In this document: positions 8,981 to 14,940 of the stretch, piece by piece
Position numbering within the stretch: position 1 is the stretch's first letter
Layout of the letters: the number at the start of each line of letters is the position of its first letter
Assembly (NCBI GenBank): GCA_964195335.1
Contig: CAXMPC010000066.1
Coordinates: forward strand, 1 to 15,747
Source: QNFN01 sp964195335
GTDB lineage: Bacteria; Pseudomonadota; Gammaproteobacteria; QNFN01
Length of the DNA: 15,747 nt
Reading direction: 5' to 3'
Made by a program: the position numbers and the translations under genes
Notes under the pieces: generated by a model
Seen by the model: the letters and a program-made list of their open reading frames with translations, nothing else
Databases searched by the model: none
What the model was told of the DNA's origin: nothing

Positions 8981-10066
8981 TCAGAAGTGGATGTGCGCCG
9001 AGGCGTTGAGGCTGCTGCGTGCGCCGCGCCAGTTGTCGATGTGGTATTTGGTGAACGGCAGCTCGGTGGCCTCGAAGAAACGCTTCCAGCCGATGCGGTC
9101 GATCCACTCGTTGACCCTCTCGTAGTCGCGCGCGTCGGTCTTGTACGCGTACAGGATGCGCTTGACCACCTCGGCGACCTCGGGCCAGCGCGGCGGGTTG
9201 TTGGGCAGACCCGAGGCGACCAGCTTGTGGAAGGTCGGCTTGCTGCGTGCGTTGGAGTTCTTGCCGCCGACCCAGATGGCGAGCTTGGTGTACTCGGCGT
9301 CGTTGATCTGCATCGGCGGGCACGGCGGATAGCAGGCGCCGCAACACATGCATTTCTTTTCATCGACTTCGAGCGAGGGCTTGCCGTTGACCATCGCCGG
9401 GCGGATCGCCGCAACCGGGCAGCGGGCGACCACAGACGGCCGTTCGCAGACGTTCGCCACCAGGTCGTGATTGATCTTCGGCGGCTTGGTGTGTTGCACG
9501 TTGATGGCGATGTCGCCCTGGCCACCGCAGTTGATTTCGCAACACGAGGTGGTGATGCTCACGCGGTTGGGCATCTGCTCGTTTTTGAACTCGTCGTAGA
9601 GCTCGTCCATCATCGCCTTGACCACGCCGGAGGCGTCGGTGCCGGGGATGTCGCAATGCAACCAGCCCTGGGTGTGGGAGATCATCTTCACCGAGTTGCC
9701 GGTGCCGCCGACCGGGAAGCCGGCCGCCTCGGCCGCCTCGATCAGCGGGTCGACCTTGCTTTGCTCGGTGACCAGCATCTCGACGTTGCTGCGGATGGTG
9801 AAGCGCAAGTGACCGTCGGCGAACTCGTCGGCCAGTTCGCAGATCTTGCGGATGGTGAAAACGTCCATCTGGCGCTGGGTGCCGAAGCGCACCGTCCACA
9901 CCTCGGTGCCGTCCTGGGCGACGTGGTGCAGGACGCCGGGACGCGGACGGTCGTGCCACTTCCACTTGCCGTACTGCTCGCGCATCGTCGGATGCAGATA
10001 AGGGGTGACGTCGACCACGCCGCTCTCAATGGGCGGACGCGGTTTATGGGTTTCTGCCTGGGCCAT
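8981..10066 (-). CDS. dsrB: DsrB, beta subunit of reverse dissimilatory sulfite reductase
   Basis: The product has 361 residues. The siroheme/[4Fe-4S] ligands are in place: Cys138 (LHCDIPGTDA), then SCCEINCGG with Cys175, Cys176 and Cys180. Their spacing equals that of Cys151/188/189/193 in the Desulfovibrio vulgaris enzyme. An inserted ferredoxin domain carries Cys216 and CMCCGACYPPC (239-249). DsrB with DsrA forms the alpha2-beta2 enzyme that oxidises DsrC-bound sulfur to sulfite here. A strong GAGGAG precedes the ATG at 10066, 48 bp after dsrA. No cluster ligand is missing. Confidence 0.98.
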   Translation of the reverse strand: MAQAETHKPRPPIESGVVDVTPYLHPTMREQYGKWKWHDRPRPGVLHHVAQDGTEVWTVRFGTQRQMDVFTIRKICELADEFADGHLRFTIRSNVEMLVTEQSKVDPLIEAAEAAGFPVGGTGNSVKMISHTQGWLHCDIPGTDASGVVKAMMDELYDEFKNEQMPNRVSITTSCCEINCGGQGDIAINVQHTKPPKINHDLVANVCERPSVVARCPVAAIRPAMVNGKPSLEVDEKKCMCCGACYPPCPPMQINDAEYTKLAIWVGGKNSNARSKPTFHKLVASGLPNNPPRWPEVAEVVKRILYAYKTDARDYERVNEWIDRIGWKRFFEATELPFTKYHIDNWRGARSSLNASAHIHF

Positions 10067-10114
10067 GCTTCGATCTCCTCGGTGACTGCCTGCTGATGGA
10101 GCGGGTCGGGGGTC

Positions 10115-11338
10115 TCAGCCCACCTGACGCTGCTCCCATTTGCGAGCTTCCTCCTGCCACCCGTCGGTGCGAACGTAAGGGTTGGTCCGCGGGTGGGTAA
10201 TCATGTTCGGGTCGATCTCCTGCCCGATTCCTTCAAGGAAGTTGGCCAGCCCGATGCGCTCGATCATTTCGCCGCAACGCTCGTGCTCGAGCGCGTTTTC
10301 GGCGAAGAAATCGATACAGCGGCCGGCGAGTTCTTCGAGGGCATCGAAGTCTTCCTGGCTTTCCATCTTCATGAACGGAACGATCATGGTGCCGAGCAGA
10401 TCGCCGATCTTCAGCGTCCGCTTGCCGCCCATCAGTACGCTGACGCCGCGTTCCTTACCCGGTGACAGTGCCTTGGTCATGACGTTGATGCAGTGCATGC
10501 AGCGTACACAGTCGCCGTTACGGATCTCAAGGCTGTCGTCGTCCTTGAGCGTCAGCGCGTGGGTCGGGCAGCGGCTTATGACGTTGTCGATGACGTGCTC
10601 GCGTCCCTTGGTTGCGACGAAGGCCTTGACCTCATCCTGGTCGACCTGCATGTCGTCCTTCCAGGTGCCGATGACGGCGAAGTCGGAGCGCTGGATCGAG
10701 TTCATGCAGTCGTTGGCGCAGGCGGAGAACTTGAACTTCCACTTGTACGGCAGCGACGGGCGATGCATATCGTCGAGGAAGGCATTGACCAGTTGGCGGT
10801 TCGCCTTGTGGGTGTCGTAACAGGCGTTCTCGCAGCGGGCCATGCCGACGCACGAACAGGCCGTGCGCAGTGCCGGCCCGGCGCCACCCATGTCGAAGCC
10901 CATGGCGTTGATCTCTTCCCACGCCGGCTGCACATTATTGGTGGTGCAACCCTGGAGCATGATGTCACCGGTCTGGCCGTGCAGGGCGATCAGGCCCGAA
11001 CCCCACTTTTCCCAGACGTCGCAGAACTGGCGCAGGGTCGAGGTGTCGTAGTGCCAGCCCGGGGGCGGCATGATGCGCAGGGTGTGAAACTCGGAGGATT
11101 CGGGGAACTGCTCGGCAACCTCGGAGAAGCGTGGGATGACGCCACCACCGTAGCCCATGACGCCGACGGTCCCACCCTTCCAGTAGCCGAGACGGGTCTG
11201 GTAGGAATGCTCGAGCTGACCAAGCAGGTCGTCGACCATCGGTTTGTCGTCGGCGAGACGCTTGAGACCGGAGATGAAGCTGGGCCAGGGGCCGTCTTCA
11301 AGCTGGTCGAGCATCGGGGTGTCGTGAGTCTGGGCCAT
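10115..11338 (-). CDS. dsrA: DsrA, alpha subunit of reverse dissimilatory sulfite reductase
   Basis: The product has 407 residues. The siroheme-cluster ligands appear as Cys163-X5-Cys169 (CSCVGMARCENAC) and Cys207-X3-Cys211 (SACANDC). The ferredoxin domain uses Cys257 and CVRCMHC (277-283). The opening TPMLDQLEDGPWPSFI and the stretches PPPGWHYDTSTLRQF and GGAGPALRTACSC are diagnostic of DsrA. It is the first gene of the operon. AGGAGAGAG stands just before the ATG at 11338, and a good sigma70-like promoter lies about 100 bp upstream. Assignment to the oxidative type rests on dsrEFH and dsrL in the same operon, not on DsrA residues. Confidence 0.98.
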   Translation of the reverse strand: MAQTHDTPMLDQLEDGPWPSFISGLKRLADDKPMVDDLLGQLEHSYQTRLGYWKGGTVGVMGYGGGVIPRFSEVAEQFPESSEFHTLRIMPPPGWHYDTSTLRQFCDVWEKWGSGLIALHGQTGDIMLQGCTTNNVQPAWEEINAMGFDMGGAGPALRTACSCVGMARCENACYDTHKANRQLVNAFLDDMHRPSLPYKWKFKFSACANDCMNSIQRSDFAVIGTWKDDMQVDQDEVKAFVATKGREHVIDNVISRCPTHALTLKDDDSLEIRNGDCVRCMHCINVMTKALSPGKERGVSVLMGGKRTLKIGDLLGTMIVPFMKMESQEDFDALEELAGRCIDFFAENALEHERCGEMIERIGLANFLEGIGQEIDPNMITHPRTNPYVRTDGWQEEARKWEQRQVG

Positions 11339-11436
11339 GCCTCTCTCCTGTCATCTCGTTCCGTTCGTGCTCCCAGCCGTTGTGGCGGGGGACGAATCGT
11401 CCCGGTACGTTGTTATTTGGTGCTTTTCATTCAGTA

Positions 11437-11465
11437 ACTGTAAGGCGTATACCAATACATGTGAA
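11437..11465 (-). promoter_or_regulatory. Candidate sigma70 promoter of the dsr operon
   Basis: On the minus strand TTCACA (11465-11460, 5 of 6 matches to the -35 consensus) is separated by 17 bp from TACAGT (11442-11437, 4 of 6 matches to the -10 consensus). Transcription would start near 11430 and leave a 5' leader of about 90 bases before dsrA. The -35 box lies inside one copy of a tandem TGTGAAT repeat, so a regulator bound there would compete with or contact RNA polymerase. Start site not measured. Confidence 0.55.
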
Positions 11466-11564
11466 TATACTGAAACATTGATCCATACCGTGTGAATCAC
11501 GATACGCAGGGGGCAAGGGCCGGTATATATCACCCGTTGGTATGTGCACCAGACATCGTGGTAT
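11449..11564. repeat. Five ATACCR/GGTAT boxes in the dsrA upstream region
   Basis: ATACC occurs at 11449-11453 and 11485-11489, and its complement GGTAT at 11522-11526, 11539-11543 and 11560-11564. In the ATACC orientation every copy is followed by a purine (A, G, G, A, A). The two left copies point one way and the three right copies the other. About 0.2 copies of a given 5-mer would be expected by chance in this span on both strands, but the motif was noticed after looking. The role as operator boxes is inferred. Confidence 0.35.
11460..11497 (+). repeat. Tandem TGTGAAT repeat, 31 bp apart, over the dsrA promoter
   Basis: TGTGAAT occurs at 11460-11466 and 11491-11497, each preceded by a similar stretch (CCAATACA and CCATACCG). 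The 31 bp spacing is close to three helical turns, so both copies face the same side of DNA. The right copy sits in a GTGA-A-TCAC palindrome (11492-11500). The left copy overlaps the proposed -35 box. It looks like a pair of binding sites for one regulator; none is identified. Confidence 0.4.
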
Positions 11565-11577
11565 CCCATTGGGGATA
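11562..11577. promoter_or_regulatory. Perfect palindrome TATCCC-N4-GGGATA, candidate operator
   Basis: TATCCC (11562-11567) and GGGATA (11572-11577) form a perfect 6+6 inverted repeat around ATTG. It lies about 130 bp upstream of the proposed dsrA transcription start and 135 bp before the rightward 11712 gene. Such spaced dyads are typical of dimeric helix-turn-helix regulator sites. Its left arm overlaps the last GGTAT box. No regulator is named. Confidence 0.35.
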
Positions 11578-11711
11578 GGAGCTCACTGAGGCACCGCATG
11601 CCCTATTCTGTAAGTGGTCAGGCAGGTGGCTGATACGAGAGCTATCGTCATGGCCACGAAGACGCTACAGATACCGATTCCAGCGGCCGTGGAGAGCAGG
11701 AGAGAGAGCCG

Positions 11712-11957
11712 ATGAGCAGTGAAGTCAGCAGCCACGAGATCGACCGCTTCCAGGCGCCGTACGGCAAGGAGGTGGTGATCGAGGAGGTGCTCTACGACAA
11801 CGACTTCCGCCTGCTGCGGATGCGTATCCGCGAGGCGCGCCGGTTCACCATCATCGACCTCGACCACCAGACCGCGAAGCACTGGGGTGAATTGCTGGCA
11901 AGTTGGGGCGCTGCCCAGGCCGAGGCACTGGAGGGGACCGATGCAGACGGTGGTTGA
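11712..11957 (+). CDS. Small conserved-type protein of unknown function (possibly DUF6967)
   Basis: This is an 81-residue acidic soluble protein with no signal peptide and no cysteine. The core DRFQAPYGKEV (12-22), then EEVLYDNDFRLLRMRIREARRF (about 25-46) and TIIDLDHQTAKHWGELLASW, reads as two or three beta strands followed by a helix. It reminds me of the short family labelled DUF6967 in gammaproteobacterial sulfur oxidisers, a recollection and not a search result. A strong AGGAGAGAG precedes the ATG. It is divergent from dsrA across the shared 373 bp region and lies 51 bp ahead of the Cas6-like gene, so the two are probably one transcript. Function unknown; regulation together with rDsr is a reasonable guess. 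Confidence 0.8.
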   Translation: MSSEVSSHEIDRFQAPYGKEVVIEEVLYDNDFRLLRMRIREARRFTIIDLDHQTAKHWGELLASWGAAQAEALEGTDADGG

Positions 11958-12008
11958 GGCATGTAGGTTCTGGCTCATGATCACCGGCATCCCACGAGGC
12001 AGAGGGAG

Positions 12009-12686
12009 ATGAGCGAAGGGTTCTGGGCAGAGGATCGTAAAGACGATGCCCCCCCAGCCGTCGCCGACGATGTCATCGACCTGCTCTTCCCGGTTCGCGG
12101 GCGGACCCTGCCAGCCGATCATGCCTGGCCATTGGCGGAGGCACTGACGGGGGCGCTGTCCTGGTTCGCCGACGAAGCCGCTGCCGGTCTCCACCTCGTC
12201 CATGCTGCCGCCTCGGGTAACGGCTGGATGAGCCCGGAGGACGACGATGACGGCGTCATCTACCTGTCGCGCCGAACCCGCCTGACACTGCGGTTGCCGC
12301 AGCAGCGGGTCGAGGCGGCGCAGGTTCTCGACGGCGTGACCCTGGATGTCGCCGGTCACCCGTTGGAGGTCGGGACGGGCCAGGTCCATCTGCTCAGCCC
12401 GTTGACCACGCTCTACGCCCGCCACGTTGTGGCCCCGGATGATGAAGACGAGGGCCGTTTCCTCGTGGCCGTCGCCGGCGACCTGGAAGGAAGGGGCATC
12501 GTTTGCCGGCGCATGATCTGTGGGCGCACGCGCCACTTTCGAAGTCCGCAGGGTACGGTGCTGACCCGCAGCCTGATGCTTGCCGATCTCGGTTTCGACG
12601 AAAGCCAACAGCTTCAGCGCGAAGGCCTCGGTCCGGGACGCCACCACGGCTTCGGCCTGTTCATCCCGCACAAGGCGGTGAAGTAA
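12009..12686 (+). CDS. Cas6/Cmx6-like (type I-MYXAN) CRISPR RNA-processing family protein, orphan
   Basis: The product has 225 residues. The pattern fits the Cas6 subtype called Cmx6: DLLFPVRGRTLPADHAW (24-40), SRRTRLTLRLP (87-97), LDVAGHPLEVG (112-122), LTTLYARHVV and the C-terminal glycine-rich loop GLGPGRHHGFGLFIPHK (206-222). Cas6 proteins are RAMP-fold RNA-binding endoribonucleases that cut CRISPR transcripts. His38 and the His212/213 pair are candidate functional residues. No repeat array and no other cas gene is present in the window. A purine-rich AGAGGGAG abuts the ATG, which is unusually close. It lies 51 bp after the 11712 gene, with which it is probably co-transcribed. It may have been recruited to process another RNA. 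Family call fairly sure; activity unknown. Confidence 0.72.
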   Translation: MSEGFWAEDRKDDAPPAVADDVIDLLFPVRGRTLPADHAWPLAEALTGALSWFADEAAAGLHLVHAAASGNGWMSPEDDDDGVIYLSRRTRLTLRLPQQRVEAAQVLDGVTLDVAGHPLEVGTGQVHLLSPLTTLYARHVVAPDDEDEGRFLVAVAGDLEGRGIVCRRMICGRTRHFRSPQGTVLTRSLMLADLGFDESQQLQREGLGPGRHHGFGLFIPHKAVK

Positions 12687-12790
12687 AACTTCGCCAACAG
12701 CGTTAAACTGCAGTCGCACCGCTGCCGCAGGGGGTCCACCGGCAGCCGCGCACCGATCAGGAACTAGCCCGGATGGACCCGGGATGACGC

Positions 12791-13069
12791 ATGGACATTG
12801 AGCTCGAACAGGTCCGCAATGAAATGCGCCAGGGCTTCGACCGCGTGATGGCGAAGCTGCAGCATGACTACGAAGCTGGCGAGTCCGGGTCGTTACTGAT
12901 CGCGGTGGAGATGTGCCTGATGCACGCCGCGAGTTGGGGTACCGCACCTCCGGAGTGGGTGGTCACGGCCTACTCGGAGCGACTCTGGCGGTTCATGAAT
13001 CACGAAGAAGGTTCGCTCGACGAAGCCTTCGATACAGCCTCGACGCGTCCCGGGCGACGGCAGCCCTAG
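12791..13069 (+). CDS. Small hypothetical helical protein
   Basis: The product has 92 residues and no recognised name. The N-terminal half is charged and probably helical (MDIELEQVRNEMRQGFDRVM). The middle, LLIAVEMCLMHAAS, then PPEWVVTAYSERLWRFM and SLDEAFD, resembles a pattern I know from small proteobacterial and phage-type proteins: helix with cysteine, then P-x-W-[VL], then a helix ending SLDEAF. Function is not known. The start at 12791 has only a weak GGGA six bases upstream; an in-frame stop (12785-12787) shuts off the earlier ATG at 12773. It lies 104 bp after the Cas6-like gene on the same strand, with no terminator between, so co-transcription is possible. It ends convergent to the gene at 13134. 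Confidence 0.6.
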   Translation: MDIELEQVRNEMRQGFDRVMAKLQHDYEAGESGSLLIAVEMCLMHAASWGTAPPEWVVTAYSERLWRFMNHEEGSLDEAFDTASTRPGRRQP

Positions 13070-13076
13070 CGGTTGC

Positions 13077-13103
13077 CACCCTGGCCTGGTCCCAGGCTGG
13101 GTG
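13077..13103. terminator. Imperfect hairpin between convergent genes
   Basis: CACCC (13077-13081) and GCCTGG (13084-13089) pair with CCAGGC (13092-13097) and GGGTG (13099-13103), leaving a 2x1 internal loop. This gives about ten G/C-rich pairs in the 64 bp between the 12791 gene and the leftward 13134 gene. No T-run follows on either strand, so it may stop transcription poorly on its own or act as a 3'-end stabiliser. Confidence 0.35.
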
Positions 13104-13133
13104 CCGCGCGGACGCCACCGTTCTCCGTCCCCG

Positions 13134-14210
13134 TCAGTTCAATACTGCCGACTCCGCGCGCGCGGCGATGTCGGAAGCCGCGGAGGAGCCGTGTTCCCGC
13201 CAGGTTGCGAGCATCGCCTGGGCCGTCGCTTCCCAGTGCCCAACGCCAACCGCAGCAGCATCCCGTAAAGCGTCCGTGTCATCCGTACCGATACGCAGCA
13301 GACGCGGAAACAGTTCCTTGCGCAAACCGTCGAGGCCGCCGAGGTAGAGGCGCAGCGAGCGGTCGTCTTCGCGCCCGAGCAGCGACGGCAGCGTCGTGCG
13401 GCAGTCGGCCAGGTGATCGCGTACCGCACGGGCGAGGAACTCGGCACGCGAACGGCCCAGGTCGGTGAGCATCGCCTCCCATTCTTCGCCCAGACGCTCC
13501 CCGGCCCATGCCTCGCCGAGTTCGTGCTGGACGACGGTCTCGATCTCGTCGTCGGTCATGCGGTCGAGCGCCTGCTCGGGCGTCTCGGTCATGCCATAGG
13601 AGCGGATGACGTCGGCGAGCAAGCTGCCTTCGTGTCGTTGCCACTGCGAGCCCTCGACCCGCTCCCAGAGCATGCGCCGCAGCGACTGGCGGCGCACAGT
13701 GATGGTCCTGCCACACAGCATCGCCGGCGGCGCGGTAAGGTCGCGGGCGTGTTCGTCGTCGGTCAGCAGCACCCGCAGGCCGTCGCGTGTCTCGTCATTG
13801 ATCAGGGTGCCGAGGAAAAACAGCGGCTTGCCGCCAGGGCCGAGTCCTCCGCCGTAGACCAGGCCGCGCGGTAGCAGCGCCTCGTTGACGGCCTCGGCAT
13901 CGAACGGGTCGAGACGGTCGCCGTAGACCGGCAATCGTGCGTAGGCCGCTTCGGCGAGATCGTCCCATAGCGCTTCGCGTTCGCTGAGCCAGGCACCGAC
14001 CGGATCGTGCGGCAGCGAGTCGCTGAGTGCGAAACCCTGCTCCCAGCGGAAAAGCTCGCGCATTTTCAGCAGGTAGATACACAGGCTGTAGTTGCCGGCG
14101 TGGCGGGCGTCGGAGATGTGGCAGTTGCACTGCACGGCGTGACGCAGCGATTCGAACGCGCGGTCGCCGGAGGGTTCGATGGATGGGTCGAAACAGCGGT
14201 TCATGCACAT
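13134..14210 (-). CDS. Sfum_1244-type protein of unknown function
   Basis: The product has 358 residues, is soluble and shows no signal peptide. I recognise the pattern of the family named after Sfum_1244: AVQCNCHISDARHAGNYSLC (about 25-44), YLLKMRELFRWEQG, LSEREALWDDL, GLVYGGGLGPGGKPLFFLG and VRRQSLRRMLWE. Biochemical role unknown. The CXCH and the histidine/cysteine-rich N-terminal part could bind a metal, which is only inference. Two ATGs, at 14210 and 14204, are both possible starts; neither has a Shine-Dalgarno. A TATGGT -10-like box abuts them, so the message could be nearly leaderless. It diverges from the gene at 14293 over a short region and converges on the 12791 gene. Confidence 0.8.
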   Translation of the reverse strand: MCMNRCFDPSIEPSGDRAFESLRHAVQCNCHISDARHAGNYSLCIYLLKMRELFRWEQGFALSDSLPHDPVGAWLSEREALWDDLAEAAYARLPVYGDRLDPFDAEAVNEALLPRGLVYGGGLGPGGKPLFFLGTLINDETRDGLRVLLTDDEHARDLTAPPAMLCGRTITVRRQSLRRMLWERVEGSQWQRHEGSLLADVIRSYGMTETPEQALDRMTDDEIETVVQHELGEAWAGERLGEEWEAMLTDLGRSRAEFLARAVRDHLADCRTTLPSLLGREDDRSLRLYLGGLDGLRKELFPRLLRIGTDDTDALRDAAAVGVGHWEATAQAMLATWREHGSSAASDIAARAESAVLN

Positions 14211-14238
14211 ACCATAGCGAAACGATCGGGAGCGTCGC

Positions 14239-14244
14239 TAGAAT
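14239..14244 (+). promoter_or_regulatory. Candidate -10 box for the 14293 gene
   Basis: TAGAAT matches the -10 consensus TATAAT at five of six bases and lies 48 bp before the ATG at 14293, so transcription would start near 14251. The sequence 17 bp upstream (AGCGAA) is a poor -35, so an activator or a weak promoter is implied. It sits in the short divergent region with the Sfum_1244-type gene. Confidence 0.35.
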
Positions 14245-14292
14245 GGAGTCATCAGCGGGCACATGGTTCCCGCGCATCGACACGGAGAGAGT

Positions 14293-14889
14293 ATGGCCCG
14301 GGGAGTCAAGGCCCGCTGGCACAACAAGCGTCCGCGCACCCCCGAGGAGAACGGCACTGTGCTCGCCGCGGTGGGCTACAAGGGGGCGATCATATCGATC
14401 CAGCGGTTACTTGGTGCCGACTTCGAACTCGAGAGCCACGACCGCCGCTTCACCATCCTGGCCGAGCTGCTCGCTTTCCAGGTGCAGATGGCCGACCGCC
14501 TGGCCCACGACAAGCTCGACGACATCAGTCGCCATCGGTTGATCACCGCCATGGGCCAGAACCTGGCGCGCCTCTACGACGAAAACCGCCAGGAGATGGG
14601 GGAGGCAGAGGAAGCCCCCGAAGCGCGTGGCCTTTTCATCGAGGCCCTCAACGGCTGCCTGGTCGAGTACGCCGAGCTCGGTTTTGGCGATGACGGCCGG
14701 CCGAGTTACAGCGCACTGCGCTACTTCGCCTCGCGACTCTGTGACATCGTCCAGCCTGAGGACAAGCGCTGGATGATCGAGTCGATCATCGACGTCGAGG
14801 CGCCTAGGGTGGTGGAGAACCTGCTCAGCGGTTGGCGCATGCTCTACCCGCGTGACGCCGAGCCGTCGCCGGAGGTGCCCGCCTCCTGA
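14293..14889 (+). CDS. Conserved-looking hypothetical protein, mostly alpha-helical
   Basis: This is a 198-residue soluble protein that I do not recognise. The basic N-terminus (MARGVKARWHNKRPRTPEE) precedes what looks like a compact helical domain with several amphipathic helices (IISIQRLLGADFE, FTILAELLAFQVQMADRLAHD, LITAMGQNLARLYDENRQEM). An acidic linker at about 98-105 leads to a second helical part (FIEALNGCLVEYAELGFGD through EAPRVVENLLSGWRMLYP). I chose the ATG at 14293, with GGAGAGAG just upstream, over an in-frame ATG 30 bp earlier that lacks such a site. It ends just before a strong terminator. It diverges from the Sfum_1244-type gene, and the two may be functionally linked; that is inference. 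Confidence 0.78.
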   Translation: MARGVKARWHNKRPRTPEENGTVLAAVGYKGAIISIQRLLGADFELESHDRRFTILAELLAFQVQMADRLAHDKLDDISRHRLITAMGQNLARLYDENRQEMGEAEEAPEARGLFIEALNGCLVEYAELGFGDDGRPSYSALRYFASRLCDIVQPEDKRWMIESIIDVEAPRVVENLLSGWRMLYPRDAEPSPEVPAS

Positions 14890-14894
14890 AAAGC

Positions 14895-14930
14895 GAAACC
14901 CCGGCCGGGGCCGGGGTTTCTTGCTTCTTT
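14895..14930. terminator. Strong bidirectional rho-independent terminator
   Basis: GAAACCCCGGC and GCCGGGGTTTC form an 11 bp perfect stem with a four-base loop (14895-14920), followed on the plus strand by TTGCTTCTTT. On the minus strand the stem is followed by GCTTTTC. It starts six bases after the stop of the 14293 gene and lies 20 bp beyond the stop of the convergent 14941 gene, so it can serve both. Confidence 0.88.
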
Positions 14931-14940
14931 CGGACGGCCG

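Larger units (their letters stand above)
11339..11711. other. Divergent intergenic region between dsrA and the 11712 gene
   Basis: No gene is supported in these 373 bp. Base composition drops sharply: 39 of the 100 bases from 11401 to 11500 are G or C, against a clearly GC-rich coding background. The region contains the dsrA promoter, the TGTGAAT and ATACCR repeats and the TATCCC palindrome annotated separately. I did not find a convincing promoter for the rightward gene; weak hexamers such as TTGGTA (11538) exist without good spacing. No tRNA, CRISPR repeat or mobile-element end is visible. Confidence 0.6.

Noticed and set aside
10115..11338. Reductive (sulfate-respiring) DsrA
   Set aside because: The operon carries dsrEFH and dsrL, no dsrD is seen, and the gene order is that of sulfur-oxidising proteobacteria.
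11491..11506. CRP/FNR-type site beginning TGTGA
   Set aside because: The right half does not give TCACA at the required six-base spacing. GTGAATCAC is a short odd-centred palindrome instead, so it was reported only as a repeat.
12674..12695. Stem-loop over the stop codon of the Cas6-like gene as a terminator
   Set aside because: The stem is only eight pairs with a three-base bulge and no T-run follows, so termination is not supported.
11583..12947. 454-codon minus-strand open frame opposite the 11712 and Cas6-like genes
   Set aside because: Low-complexity arginine/alanine-rich product with no recognisable domain. The plus-strand genes in the same stretch have good ribosome binding sites and family patterns.
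12009..13133. CRISPR array next to the Cas6-like gene
   Set aside because: No regularly spaced direct repeats of 25-40 bp were found in the flanking DNA or elsewhere in the window.
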